Program-made: the position numbers and the translations under genes
The notes under the pieces: model-generated
The model's input: only the letters and a program-made list of their open reading frames with translations
Databases searched by the model: none
Told to the model about the DNA's origin: nothing
Assembly: GCF_001293465.1 (NCBI RefSeq)
Contig: NZ_JSYZ01000015.1
Location: forward strand, 186,001-250,000
DNA length: 64,000 nucleotides
Origin: Pseudomonas asplenii
Lineage (GTDB): Bacteria > Pseudomonadota > Gammaproteobacteria > Pseudomonadales > Pseudomonadaceae
Direction: 5' to 3'
Shown here: positions 28,722 through 37,158 of the stretch, one piece after another
Numbering within the stretch: the first letter of the stretch is position 1
How the letters are laid out: each line of letters begins with the position of its first letter

Positions 28722-30052
28722 GCTGCAGACACCCGCGCAGCGGCCATCAGGGCCTCGATCTCGGCCACGGTCTTGGGCACACCGCCGGTCAGAATTTCAC
28801 AACCTTGCCTGGTCACCACCACGTCGTCCTCGATGCGCACGCCAATGCCGCGCCATTTCTTCGCCACGTTCTGGTTGTCGGGGGAAATGTAGATCCCCGG
28901 CTCCACTGTCAGCGCCATGCCGACCTCCAGCACGCGCCATTGGTCGCCGACCTTGTAGTCGCCGACATCATGCACATCCATCCCCAGCCAGTGGCCGGCG
29001 CGATGCATGTAGAAGGCCCGATAGGCCTCGGTTTCGATCAGTTCGTCAACGTCGCCTTCCAGCAGCCCCAGCTCCACCAGGCCGCGGGTGATGACCCGCA
29101 CCGTCGCCTCGTGCGCCTGGTTCCAGTGCTTGTCCGGGGCGATCTCGGCGAACGCCGCTTCCTGGGCGGCCAGCACCAGCTCGTAGATCGCCTTCTGTTC
29201 GGGCGAAAACTTGCCGCTGACCGGCCAGGTACGGGTGATATCACTGGCATAGCAGTCGATTTCGCAGCCAGCGTCGATCAGCACCAGGTCACCCTCCTTG
29301 AGCACCGCGTCATTCTGCTGGTAGTGCAGGATGCAACTGTTGCGTCCGGCGGCAACGATCGAACCGTAGGCCGGCATCTTCGCCCCACCCTTGCGGAACT
29401 CGTAGTCCAGCTCGGCTTCCAGGCTGAACTCATGCAGGCCGGCCCGCGCCGCCTGCATGGCCCGCACATGGGCGCGGGCGGAAATCGCCGCGGCCTCGCG
29501 CATGACCTTCACTTCTGCCGCCGATTTATACAGGCGCATGTCGTGCAGCAGATGATCCAGGGCAACGAATTCGTTCGGCGGCTGCGCGCCGAGGTGGGCC
29601 TTGGAACGGATCACGTTGATCCAGTCCATCACGTGCCGATCGAATTCCGGGTTACTGCCCATCGCCGAATAGACCCGGTCGCGCCCTTCGATCAGGCCCG
29701 GCAGGATGTCGTCGATATCATTGATGGGAAATGCGTCGTCCGCCCCGTAGTCACGGATCGCGCCCTCCTGGCCGGCACGCAGGCCGTCCCAGAGTTCGCG
29801 CTCGGCGTTGCGTTCGCGACAGAACAGCACGTATTCGCCGTGGGCCCGGCCGGGGATCAGCACGATCACCGCCTGGGGCTCGGGGAAACCGCTGAGGTAC
29901 TGGAAGTCGCTGTCCTGGCGATAGACATGCTCGACATCGCGGTTGCGGATCATCACCGCAGCCGCCGGCAGGATCGCGATGCTGTTGGGTTCCATCTGCG
30001 CCATCAGCGCCTTGCGCCGCCGGGCGTATTCCGCTTTCGGGATATGGATCAT
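28718..30052 (-). CDS. pepP: Xaa-Pro aminopeptidase P
   Basis: 444 residues from MIHIPKAEYARRR (ATG at 30052). A cytosolic metallopeptidase removing an N-terminal residue before proline. The N-terminal creatinase-like domain (about 1-170) precedes the pita-bread catalytic domain, with metal ligands in LIDAGCEIDCYASDITRTWP (Asp pair), the His in HRAGHWLGMDVHD and Glu in LTVEPGIY. It lies between ygfB and ubiH. The longer in-frame extension to 30151 overlaps ygfB and adds nothing family-like. Confidence 0.93.
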   Translation of the reverse strand: MIHIPKAEYARRRKALMAQMEPNSIAILPAAAVMIRNRDVEHVYRQDSDFQYLSGFPEPQAVIVLIPGRAHGEYVLFCRERNAERELWDGLRAGQEGAIRDYGADDAFPINDIDDILPGLIEGRDRVYSAMGSNPEFDRHVMDWINVIRSKAHLGAQPPNEFVALDHLLHDMRLYKSAAEVKVMREAAAISARAHVRAMQAARAGLHEFSLEAELDYEFRKGGAKMPAYGSIVAAGRNSCILHYQQNDAVLKEGDLVLIDAGCEIDCYASDITRTWPVSGKFSPEQKAIYELVLAAQEAAFAEIAPDKHWNQAHEATVRVITRGLVELGLLEGDVDELIETEAYRAFYMHRAGHWLGMDVHDVGDYKVGDQWRVLEVGMALTVEPGIYISPDNQNVAKKWRGIGVRIEDDVVVTRQGCEILTGGVPKTVAEIEALMAAARVSAA

Positions 30053-30077
30053 GGGCAGACGGAACTCCCTTTCGAAC

Positions 30078-30632
30078 TCAGTGCAGCGAAGGCTTGGCAG
30101 CCGGCTCGGCCGGCTTGTTGACCTCGGTGAACAGCAGCAGCGGCGCGACACGCAGGTATTCCATGACCTCCATGTAGTCGTTCTCGCCGTCGTCGGACTC
30201 TTCCAGGGCGTCCTGGACCTGGGCGATGGCGGCCAGGTCCTGCAGCACCTCGGTGGCCTCGATGCTCAGGGCATTGGCACGGTAGGTCAGGCCGAAACCG
30301 GCGAGAAAGCCCTGGCACCACTGGCCCAGCGCGGCGGCACGCTCGGTCAGCGGCGCGTCGTCGCTCGGCAGCAGCAGGACCACGGTCATGTCGTCGCTGG
30401 TCAGTTCGCCCTTGACCATCTCCTGCAGGCCGATCAGGGCGTTGCGCACGTTGTCCTGCGGCTCGCCTTCGAGCAGTTCGGCGGCATCCACCAGCCAGCT
30501 GTCGGCTTCGAAGCCGGCACCGGCGCAGCTGCGACCGAGCAACAGGCCGTGCAGTTCGGCCGGCGAGACCGGATGGCCGTTGCTGCTCAGCAGGGTGGCA
30601 AAGGCGTTATAGGGGGAATTCTGAATAGGCAT
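30078..30632 (-). CDS. YgfB/UPF0149 family protein
   Basis: 184 residues, helical, with SPAELHGLLLGR near residue 23 and CQGFLAGFGL near 105, both typical of UPF0149. It is the first gene of the ygfB-pepP-ubiH-ubiI unit, as in E. coli. In P. aeruginosa YgfB has been linked to control of the ampDH3 amidase gene and beta-lactam response; whether this copy does so is inference. The promoter lies in 30633-30856, shared with the divergent zapA unit. Confidence 0.88.
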   Translation of the reverse strand: MPIQNSPYNAFATLLSSNGHPVSPAELHGLLLGRSCAGAGFEADSWLVDAAELLEGEPQDNVRNALIGLQEMVKGELTSDDMTVVLLLPSDDAPLTERAAALGQWCQGFLAGFGLTYRANALSIEATEVLQDLAAIAQVQDALEESDDGENDYMEVMEYLRVAPLLLFTEVNKPAEPAAKPSLH

Positions 30633-30856
30633 GGGCGGCTAGGCGCCGAACGGCGCAATGTCTAGAATGAAGGCCTTGTATCCTAGCATTCGAGGGCCCG
30701 CCAAGACCATCGAGGCGGACAACTCGTTTGCCAGGGTCTGGACGAAATGTTTTCAGCGCGGCCTGGGCGAGCGCCGATACATTTCGGACAGAGCCCAAAC
30801 GCTCCAGTCACGACCGCTCATCAGTCATATTCAGTCGACATCAAAGTAGATAATGA

Positions 30857-31066
30857 ATGGAAGACAACGACCTGCACGCGCTGATGGCCAGACTCGAACT
30901 GTTGATTACCCGGGTCGAGCAACTAAAAAGCCAAAACAGACTCCTATTAGCTCAGGAAAAGACCTGGCGCGAGGAGCGCGCACACCTTATTGAAAAGAAC
31001 GAAATCGCCCGGCGCAAGGTTGAATCGATGATTACGCGCCTCAAGGCCCTGGAGCAAGACTCATGA
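30857..31066 (+). CDS. Small coiled-coil protein (TIGR02449 family)
   Basis: 69 residues forming nearly one coiled coil (heptads of Leu and Ile through LMARLELLITRVEQLKSQN), with charged ends. It sits directly before zapA with an ATGA overlap, so it is co-translated. The family is found in front of zapA in pseudomonads and looks like ZapB or cell-division coiled coils, so a role at the divisome is likely but unproven. The ribosome site is weak. Confidence 0.82.
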   Translation: MEDNDLHALMARLELLITRVEQLKSQNRLLLAQEKTWREERAHLIEKNEIARRKVESMITRLKALEQDS

Positions 31067-31380
31067 GTTCAAGCAATAACGTTACCGTGCAGATACTCGA
31101 TAAAGAGTATTCGATCATCTGTCCCCAGGAAGAACGCAGCAACCTGATCAGCGCCGCGCGCTACCTGGATGGCAAGATGCGCGAGATCCGCAGCAGCGGC
31201 AAGGTGATCGGTGCCGACCGCATCGCCGTGATGGCCGCGCTGAACATCACCCACGACCTGCTGCACAAACAGGAGCGCCCGGATGTGCAGGCCAGCAGTT
31301 CGACACGCGAACAGGTGCGTGACCTGCTTGAGCGGGTCGACCTGGTGCTGTCTTCCGATTCGGACACCAGCAAAGGCTGA
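31063..31380 (+). CDS. zapA: Cell division protein ZapA
   Basis: 105 residues. An N-terminal strand domain (VTVQILDKEYSIICPQEE) is followed by a long helix that forms the dimeric coiled coil. ZapA cross-links FtsZ filaments. ATGA overlap with the preceding small gene. The zapA, 6S RNA, 5-FCL order that follows is widely conserved in gammaproteobacteria. Confidence 0.93.
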   Translation: MSSSNNVTVQILDKEYSIICPQEERSNLISAARYLDGKMREIRSSGKVIGADRIAVMAALNITHDLLHKQERPDVQASSSTREQVRDLLERVDLVLSSDSDTSKG

Positions 31381-31399
31381 TTCCCACAGCCCTTTCGGT

Positions 31400-31405
31400 T
31401 ATACT
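31400..31405 (+). promoter_or_regulatory. Probable -10 element of the 6S RNA promoter
   Basis: TATACT at 31400-31405 lies 7-8 bases before the likely 6S RNA 5' end, a good sigma-70 -10 element. The -35 element falls near the zapA stop codon and is weak. Confidence 0.55.
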
Positions 31406-31411
31406 GGCATC

Positions 31412-31588
31412 ACTCCCTGGGGTGCTTGCCAGTTGACGATGTCCCTGAGCCGATTTGCACTACCCTGGAATTTGCACGTTGGGCCGGTGTGCATGTCCGC
31501 TAGACGGAAAGCCTTAACGCCTACTGCACCTTCCACCTTGAACTCTCGGGTTCAAGGGCTAAGTCGACAGCGGTTCATCCGGGGAGCC
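31412..31588 (+). ncRNA. ssrS: 6S RNA
   Basis: About 177 bases between zapA and the 5-FCL gene, the conserved ssrS site. The 5' end CTCCCTGGGGTG pairs with the 3' end CATCCGGGGAG to close the stem. Conserved blocks CCCTGAGCCGAT (about 31443) and GGACGGAAAGCC-like TAGACGGAAAGCCTTAACGC (about 31502) are present, as is a small hairpin CCTTGAACTC...GGTTCAAGG near the 3' end. 6S RNA mimics an open promoter and binds sigma-70 RNA polymerase in stationary phase. Ends are good to a few bases. Confidence 0.92.
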
Positions 31589-31674
31589 TGATTTCCAGGC
31601 CCATGTCGGTGAATGCCGACAGGGGTCTTCACGGGCCGCCGTCCTGGCCGCTCCACTGCCTGCAGCACGAATCC

Positions 31675-32280
31675 ATGACCGAACCTGCGCCGCTTTCCCG
31701 CCCGCAACTTCGACGACTGCTGCGCAAAGCGCGCCGCGCCCTCACGCCCGGCGAGCAACGCCAGGCCGCACGCGGCCTGTATCGGCAACTGGCGCAACAC
31801 CCGCTGTTCCGCCGTGCCCGCCATGTTTCCCTGTACCTGCCGACCGACGGCGAAATCGATCCGCGCCTGCTGCTGCGCGAGGCCCAGCGTCGTGGCAAGC
31901 ACACCTATCTGCCGGTGCTGAGCGCCTGGCCGCGGACCAAGATGGTGTTCCAGCGGATTCGCCCCGGGGAAAAGCTGCGGCCCAACCGCTTCCGCATTCT
32001 CGAACCACGAATCAACCCGGCCGCCCAGCGCAAGGTCTGGGCGCTCGACCTGGTGCTGCTGCCGCTGGTCGGTTTCGACCCGCTCGGCGGACGCCTGGGC
32101 ATGGGCGGCGGCTTCTACGATCGCAGCCTGGCCTATAAGTCGCGCCGCAGGAGCTGGCGCAAGCCGACGCTGCTGGGGCTGGCCCATGAATGCCAGAAAG
32201 TGGCGAGACTGGATCAGGCCAGTTGGGATGTGCCGCTGCGCGGAACGGTCACGGACAGTGCGTGGTATATCGCAGGCTGA
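31675..32280 (+). CDS. fau: 5-formyltetrahydrofolate cyclo-ligase
   Basis: 201 residues from MTEPAPLSRPQ (ATG at 31675). It converts 5-formyl-THF to 5,10-methenyl-THF with ATP. Motifs are the N-terminal RRLLRKARRAL, YLPTDGEID and the ATP-site RLGMGGGFYDRSL. It lies just after 6S RNA and is often transcribed by read-through from it (E. coli ygfA). An earlier in-frame start at 31603 lacks a ribosome site and adds non-family residues. Confidence 0.93.
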   Translation: MTEPAPLSRPQLRRLLRKARRALTPGEQRQAARGLYRQLAQHPLFRRARHVSLYLPTDGEIDPRLLLREAQRRGKHTYLPVLSAWPRTKMVFQRIRPGEKLRPNRFRILEPRINPAAQRKVWALDLVLLPLVGFDPLGGRLGMGGGFYDRSLAYKSRRRSWRKPTLLGLAHECQKVARLDQASWDVPLRGTVTDSAWYIAG

Positions 32281-32295
32281 AGCGAGTGGAACAAG

Positions 32296-32322
32296 GGCGT
32301 CAACGCGAATGGCGACGCCTTT
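32296..32322 (+). terminator. Probable terminator after fau
   Basis: GGCGTC (32296-32301) and GACGCC (32314-32319) form a 6-bp stem with a 12-base loop, followed by TTT. Modest, but well placed between convergent genes. Confidence 0.45.
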
Positions 32323-32331
32323 CTGGCGGGA

Positions 32332-32490
32332 TTAACGCTTGAACAGGGTCGACTGCTGGGGCTGCTGCTGGGCGATCTCGACGGGAGCGTCCTTCTTGCC
32401 GGACCACAGGCCCTGGGCATAACCCGTTGTCACCACACCCAAACCGAACAAAATAACCAAAGTCCATAGTAAATCCGGTTTGCGTTTCAT
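32332..32490 (-). CDS. Small single-span membrane protein, hypothetical
   Basis: 52 residues from MKRKPDLLWTLVIL (ATG at 32490). A basic start is followed by one hydrophobic segment (LLWTLVILFGLGVVTTGYAQ), ending AYAQ-like as if cleavable, and a Gln-rich tail ending TLFKR. This start is preferred over a further upstream one because it gives the membrane segment a normal basic flank. Such small proteins are common at this spot in Pseudomonas; function unknown. Confidence 0.6.
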   Translation of the reverse strand: MKRKPDLLWTLVILFGLGVVTTGYAQGLWSGKKDAPVEIAQQQPQQSTLFKR

Positions 32491-32672
32491 CGATTGCCCC
32501 CCTAGGCAAATCACATACGATGACAGCAGCGGTTTGATGATTAGGCCGTGCAGCAGCGTCAAGCTTAAAATTCCGGCATTTTGCGATAACGTGAACCACT
32601 ACGCAAACGCTGGCGTCAACCGACCGTCGGTTTGTGTGAAATTGCCCGACAAACTGCCCAAGGAGCACCACC

Positions 32673-33122
32673 ATGGCCTACTGGCTGATGAAATCCGAGC
32701 CGGACGAGCTCTCGATCGAAGGCCTGGCCAAGCTGGGCGAAACCCGCTGGGACGGTGTCCGCAACTACCAGGCGCGCAACTTCCTGCGGGCCATGGCGGT
32801 TGGCGACGAGTTCTTCTTCTATCACTCCAGTTGCCCGGAGCCGGGGATTGCCGGAATCGGCAGGATCGTCGCGGCGGCCTACCCGGACCCGACGGCGCTG
32901 GACCCGCAAAGCCACTACCACGACCCCAAGGCCACGCCCGAGAAGAATCCCTGGAGCGCCCTGCAGGTCGGGCATGTCGAGACCTTCGCCAAGGTGCTCG
33001 GGCTCGGCTACCTGAAACAGCAGGCCGCACTGGCGCAAATGCCACTGGTGCACAAAGGCAGCCGCCTGTCGGTGATGCCGGTGACGGCAGAGCAGTGGGC
33101 AGCGGTTCTGGCCTTGCGTTGA
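32673..33122 (+). CDS. EVE-domain protein (thymocyte nuclear protein 1-like)
   Basis: 149 residues, all one EVE (PUA-like) domain: it starts YWLMKSEPDELSIEGL and has TRWDGVRNYQARNFLR and FFFYHSSC. EVE domains bind modified nucleobases in DNA or RNA. The pocket-lining aromatic residues appear intact. AAGGAGCA precedes the ATG. A REP pair follows. The bacterial substrate is not known. Confidence 0.9.
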   Translation: MAYWLMKSEPDELSIEGLAKLGETRWDGVRNYQARNFLRAMAVGDEFFFYHSSCPEPGIAGIGRIVAAAYPDPTALDPQSHYHDPKATPEKNPWSALQVGHVETFAKVLGLGYLKQQAALAQMPLVHKGSRLSVMPVTAEQWAAVLALR

Positions 33123-33137
33123 CGGCGGCGGCCCATG

Positions 33138-33198
33138 CGCGGGCAAGCCGCGCGCCTACCAATACGACTCAAGACGGTAGAAGCGCGGCTTGCCCGCG
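33138..33198. repeat. REP inverted pair
   Basis: CGCGGGCAAGCCGCGCGCCT at 33138 onwards and an inverted copy at 33176-33198 (GGTAGAAGCGCGGCTTGCCC), separated by 15 bases. Lies between two convergent genes. Confidence 0.85.
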
Positions 33199-33230
33199 AA
33201 AACACCCGGGCCGACACGACAAATGCCGGC

Positions 33231-33644
33231 TCACTGTACGATCAGGTTGTTGAAGAGCAGGTCTTCCACCTGCGGCTTGCCGGTCTCGTCGGTCAGCACC
33301 TGCTGGACCTGCTTGAGGGCTTCCTGACGCATCTTTTCCTTGGCTTCGACGTTGCTCATCGAGTCCACGGTCTGCTGGGCGAACAGCGCCACCAACTGGT
33401 TGCGGATCAACGGCTCGTTGGCCTTGACCGCCTGGGCCGCCGCGTCACCGGTCACACGCACCGCCACGTCGGCCTTGTAGACCTTGAGCTTGGGGCTGCC
33501 GTCCAGGCCATAGTTGCCCACGAACGGCGGGGTCAGGCTGATATAGCTGACCTTGGGCGCCGCGCCCTCGCCTTCCTTGGCCTCTTCCGCCATTGCCGCC
33601 ATCGGCAGCGACAAGGCCACCATCAACATGATCCACGCTTTCAC
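33231..33644 (-). CDS. FliL-like secreted or membrane-anchored protein
   Basis: 137 residues from a GTG start at 33644 with a strong ribosome site (GAGGAGCG). A signal peptide or anchor (MLMVALSLPMAAMA) is followed by an acidic linker and a FliL-type domain: YISLTPPFVGNY, then DVAVRV, and a C-terminal DETGKPQVEDLLFNNLIVQ. Unlike flagellar FliL it is not in a flagellar operon and has a cleavable-looking signal, so it is probably an isolated periplasmic paralogue of unknown role. Confidence 0.8.
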   Translation of the reverse strand: MKAWIMLMVALSLPMAAMAEEAKEGEGAAPKVSYISLTPPFVGNYGLDGSPKLKVYKADVAVRVTGDAAAQAVKANEPLIRNQLVALFAQQTVDSMSNVEAKEKMRQEALKQVQQVLTDETGKPQVEDLLFNNLIVQ

Positions 33645-33802
33645 GATTCGCTCCTCAATCCTGGTTGCGGTCTAGCATAGCGAGCCCTGCCGTCGAGCCC
33701 AAGCACAAAGCTTATAGGCGACTATCAGGCCAGGGCATGCTCGTTGACCCTTCGACTCACGCTCCTACACTTATCGGCCACCACTCCCAAAGGAATAGCC
33801 CG

Positions 33803-34780
33803 ATGAAAGCCGTACTGTGCAAAGCCTTCGGCACTGCCGAAACGCTGGTGCTGGAGGAAATCGCGAGTCCGACGCCGAAAAAGAACGAAATCCTGCTGCA
33901 GGTGCATGCTGCCGGGGTGAACTTCCCGGATACGCTGATCATCGAGGGCAAGTACCAGTTCAAGCCGCCCTTCCCGTTCTCGCCCGGTGGCGAAGCGGCC
34001 GGGGTGGTCACGGCCGTGGGAGAAAAGATCAGCCACCTCAAGGTCGGTGACCGGGTCATGGCCCTGACCGGCTGGGGCAGCTTTGCCGAGGAAGTGGCGG
34101 TACCGGGCTACAACGTGCTGCCGATTCCGGCCACGATGGATTTCACCAGCGCCGCAGCCTTCAGCATGACCTACGGCACCTCGATGCACGCGCTCAAGCA
34201 GCGCGCCCGGTTGCAACCGGGGGAGACCCTGCTGGTGCTCGGCGCCTCCGGCGGTGTCGGCCTGGCGGCGGTGGAGATCGGCAAGGCCATGGGTGCACGG
34301 GTGATCGCCGTGGCCAGCAGCGCCGAAAAACTCGCGGTGGCCAAGGCCGCCGGTGCCGACGAACTGATCAACTATAGCGAAAACAGCCTCAAGGACGAGA
34401 TCAAGCGCCTGACCGATGGCAACGGTGCCGACGTGATCTACGACCCGGTGGGCGGCGATCTGTTCGACCAGGCCGTACGCGCCATTGCCTGGAATGGCCG
34501 GCTGCTGGTGGTGGGCTTCGCCAGCGGGCGCATCCCCGAACTGCCGGTGAACCTGGCGCTGCTCAAGGGCGCCGCGGTGGTCGGGGTGTTCTGGGGCTCA
34601 TTCGCCCAGCGCCAGCCCCAGGACAACGCGGCAAACTTCCAGCAATTGTTCGCCTGGTTCGCCGAGGGCAAGCTCAAGCCGCTGGTGTCGCAGACCTATC
34701 CGCTGGCTGAAGCGGCCAGAGCCATCGACGACCTGGGCCAGCGCAAGGCGGTGGGCAAGGTGGTGGTGCAGGTACGCTGA
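33803..34780 (+). CDS. NADPH:quinone oxidoreductase, zinc-free MDR family
   Basis: 325 residues from MKAVLCKAFG (ATG at 33803, AAAGGAA 10 bases before). A GroES-like N-terminal domain and a Rossmann domain with LGASGGVGLAAVEIGKAMGA (about 145-165). The cysteine and histidine zinc ligands of alcohol dehydrogenases are absent, as in Qor-like enzymes, which reduce quinones or enals with NADPH. The substrate is not predictable. A terminator follows. Confidence 0.88.
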   Translation: MKAVLCKAFGTAETLVLEEIASPTPKKNEILLQVHAAGVNFPDTLIIEGKYQFKPPFPFSPGGEAAGVVTAVGEKISHLKVGDRVMALTGWGSFAEEVAVPGYNVLPIPATMDFTSAAAFSMTYGTSMHALKQRARLQPGETLLVLGASGGVGLAAVEIGKAMGARVIAVASSAEKLAVAKAAGADELINYSENSLKDEIKRLTDGNGADVIYDPVGGDLFDQAVRAIAWNGRLLVVGFASGRIPELPVNLALLKGAAVVGVFWGSFAQRQPQDNAANFQQLFAWFAEGKLKPLVSQTYPLAEAARAIDDLGQRKAVGKVVVQVR

Positions 34781-34837
34781 AGCGGGTTTCACGAGGCGCC
34801 GGCAGCGAACAGGGCTATATTCAGCCCCACGGACAGG

Positions 34838-34865
34838 AAGCGCCCATCACGGGCGCTTTTTCTAC
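34838..34865 (+). terminator. Rho-independent terminator after the quinone oxidoreductase gene
   Basis: AAGCGCCC-ATCA-CGGGCGCTTTTTCT: an 8-bp GC stem with a 4-base loop and a T-run of five. Confidence 0.88.
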
Positions 34866-34882
34866 CCCATGGAGGCAATTCG

Positions 34883-35503
34883 ATGATTCCCCTGCTGCAA
34901 AAGCTGCTGCCCGGCGCCCTGCTGCTATCGGCCCTGGTGCTGCCCTTCACCGCCCAGGCCCACCAGGACGACAAGACAATGCCGGGCCTGAGCAATGCCA
35001 CGGTGCTGATCGTCCGGCACGCGGAGAAGCCCGACCAGGGTCGTGGCCTCAGCCCCAAAGGCGAACAACGCGCCCAGGCCTACGCCCACTACTTCGACCC
35101 CTTGCAACTCGAAGGCCAGGACCTCGTGCCCCAACGGCTGATCGCCACCAGCGACAGCAAGCAAAGCGACCGCCCGCGCCTGACCCTCACCCCACTGTCG
35201 CAACGCCTGCAACTGCCAATCGAACAGCCCTATGCCGACAAGGACGTGGACAAGCTGGTCAAGTCGCTGGGCAAGACCAACCGGGCAGCGGTGCTGCTGA
35301 TTGCCTGGCATCACGGCCAGATCGACAACCTGATCGGGGCCTTCGGCGCGGATGTGAAAAAGATCATCGGCCAGAAACATTGGCCGGAGGATGTCTATGA
35401 CTGGCTGCTCGTGCTGCGCTTCGACGACCATGGGCAGTTGATCCAGTCCCGCAGCGAGAAGATCCAGGAGCACCTGCTGCCAGACGATGGTGGCACGCCC
35501 TGA
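34883..35503 (+). CDS. Secreted histidine-phosphatase family protein
   Basis: 206 residues. Signal peptide LLLSALVLPFTAQA is cut near 27. The catalytic motif is VRHAEKP, with the His and Arg of the RHG family but Ala in place of Gly. The second His lies in AWHHGQ. Such periplasmic members are phosphatases of uncertain substrate, sometimes called phosphoglycerate-mutase-like. ATGGAGG precedes the ATG. It is followed by the glpT regulatory region. Confidence 0.8.
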   Translation: MIPLLQKLLPGALLLSALVLPFTAQAHQDDKTMPGLSNATVLIVRHAEKPDQGRGLSPKGEQRAQAYAHYFDPLQLEGQDLVPQRLIATSDSKQSDRPRLTLTPLSQRLQLPIEQPYADKDVDKLVKSLGKTNRAAVLLIAWHHGQIDNLIGAFGADVKKIIGQKHWPEDVYDWLLVLRFDDHGQLIQSRSEKIQEHLLPDDGGTP

Positions 35504-35592
35504 AAGCGTCCTTCATTTATTCCTTCGCGACATGTTCATAAAACAACATCAAGAACACTCCATTTCCTACATTTGCGGATGAGAAAGCCTGC

Positions 35593-35612
35593 TATTTTCG
35601 GTAACGAAAATG
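35593..35612. promoter_or_regulatory. GlpR operator upstream of glpT
   Basis: TATTTTCGGTAACGAAAATG agrees with the E. coli GlpR consensus (WATKTTCGWWAWCGAWMATW) at 18 of 20 positions, with perfect TTTTCG/CGAAAA arms. It ends 45 bases before the glpT start. GlpR is a repressor relieved by glycerol-3-phosphate, so glpT should be induced by it. Confidence 0.85.
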
Positions 35613-35657
35613 TAACATTCGCATCCGCAGTCAAAACAAGAAACCTGGAGCTCTTGA

Positions 35658-37007
35658 ATGTTTGCCTTCTTTCGACCTGCCGCACACCGGGCACCGCTGC
35701 CCGAGGAAAAAATCGACAGCACCTACCGACGCCTGCGCTGGCAGATCTTCGCCGGGATCTTCTTCGGTTATGCCGGCTACTACCTGCTGCGCAAGAACTT
35801 CTCCCTGGCCATGCCGTACCTGATCGACGAGGGCTACAGCCGGGGTGACCTGGGCGTGGCGATGTCGGCGATCGCCATCGCCTACGGCCTGTCGAAGTTC
35901 CTCATGGGGCTGGTGTCCGACCGCTCCAACCCTCGCTACTTCCTGACCTTCGGCCTGTTGATCTCGGCCGCGATCATGTTCATTTTCGGTTTCGCGCCCT
36001 GGGCAACCTCCAGCGTGACCATGATGTTCATCCTGCTGTTCATCAATGGCTGGGCCCAGGGCATGGGCTGGCCGCCCAGCGGACGGACCATGGTGCACTG
36101 GTGGTCGCAGAAGGAACGCGGCGGCGTGGTCTCGGTGTGGAACGTGGCGCACAACGTCGGCGGTGGCCTGATCGGCCCGCTGTTCCTGCTCGGCATGGGC
36201 TGGTTCAACGACTGGCATGCGGCGTTCTACGTCCCGGCGAGCGTGGCCCTGGCCGTTGCGGCCTTTGCCTTCATCACGATGCGCGACACCCCGCAGTCGG
36301 TCGGCCTGCCGCCGATCGAGCAGTACAAGGACGACTACCCCGAAGGCTACAACGCCAGCCACGAAAGCGAGTTCAGCGCCAAGGAAATCTTCGTCAAGTA
36401 CGTGCTGCGCAACAAGATGCTCTGGTACATCGCCATGGCCAACGTCTTCGTCTACCTGCTGCGCTACGGCGTGCTGGACTGGGCACCGACCTACCTCAAG
36501 GAAGCCAAGCACTTCGACGTCGACAAGACCTCCTGGGCCTACTTCTTCTACGAGTGGGCAGGGATTCCGGGCACGCTGCTGTGCGGCTGGATGTCGGACA
36601 AGATCTTCCGTGGCAACCGGGGCCTGACCGGCATGGTGTTCATGGGCCTGGTGACCGTGGCAACGCTGGTGTACTGGCTCAATCCGGCCGGCAACCCGAC
36701 CATCGACATGATCGCGCTGTTTTCCATCGGCTTCCTGATCTACGGCCCGGTGATGCTGATCGGCCTGCAGGCGCTGGAACTGGCACCGAAGAAAGCCGCA
36801 GGTACCGCTGCCGGCTTCACCGGCCTGTTCGGTTACCTGGGCGGTTCGGTCGCAGCGAGCGCGGCGATGGGCTACACCGTCGACCACTTCGGCTGGGATG
36901 GCGGTTTCGTCCTGCTGGTAGTGGCCTGCCTGCTGTCCATGGCGTTCCTGGCACCGACCCTGTGGCACACCCGGGCTGCCAGCACGAGCCGTAGCGCGAT
37001 CGCCTGA
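35658..37007 (+). CDS. glpT: Glycerol-3-phosphate/phosphate antiporter GlpT
   Basis: 449 residues, twelve membrane helices of the major facilitator superfamily (organophosphate:phosphate antiporter family). It takes up glycerol-3-phosphate in exchange for phosphate and also imports fosfomycin. Seen are YYLLRKNFSLAMPYL with the substrate-site Arg, the loop SDRSNPR, and RYGVLDWAPTYL in the second half. CCTGGAG precedes the ATG. Expression is under the GlpR operator upstream. Other glp genes are not in the window. Confidence 0.95.
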   Translation: MFAFFRPAAHRAPLPEEKIDSTYRRLRWQIFAGIFFGYAGYYLLRKNFSLAMPYLIDEGYSRGDLGVAMSAIAIAYGLSKFLMGLVSDRSNPRYFLTFGLLISAAIMFIFGFAPWATSSVTMMFILLFINGWAQGMGWPPSGRTMVHWWSQKERGGVVSVWNVAHNVGGGLIGPLFLLGMGWFNDWHAAFYVPASVALAVAAFAFITMRDTPQSVGLPPIEQYKDDYPEGYNASHESEFSAKEIFVKYVLRNKMLWYIAMANVFVYLLRYGVLDWAPTYLKEAKHFDVDKTSWAYFFYEWAGIPGTLLCGWMSDKIFRGNRGLTGMVFMGLVTVATLVYWLNPAGNPTIDMIALFSIGFLIYGPVMLIGLQALELAPKKAAGTAAGFTGLFGYLGGSVAASAAMGYTVDHFGWDGGFVLLVVACLLSMAFLAPTLWHTRAASTSRSAIA

Positions 37008-37020
37008 CCCACCTCACCCT

Positions 37021-37116
37021 GTGGGAGCCGGCTTGCTGGCGATCCGCCAAAGGCCGCCATTCGACACAGCCTGCGGCGATAGCAGCACCGCTATCGCCAG
37101 CAAGCTGGCTCCCCAC
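37021..37116. repeat. REP-like inverted pair, second family
   Basis: GTGGGAGCCGGCTTGCTGGC at 37021 onwards and an inverse at 37093-37116. The core CTTGCTGGCGAT differs from the CTTGCCCGCGAA family elsewhere. It lies between convergent glpT and the ChaC-like gene. Confidence 0.85.
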
Positions 37117-37158
37117 AAGGGTCCAGCGCAAGACACCTCACTTGCGTACTCCTGGTAC

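Noticed and set aside
31283..31591. Open frame across the end of zapA and 6S RNA
   Set aside because: The sequence under it matches 6S RNA in sequence, structure and position.
34781..34882. Possible small RNA before the histidine-phosphatase gene
   Set aside because: The only structure is the terminator of the preceding gene.
21384..37116. CRISPR-like repeats
   Set aside because: The recurring 20-30 base units are scattered inverted REP pairs, not evenly spaced direct repeats, and no cas gene is present.
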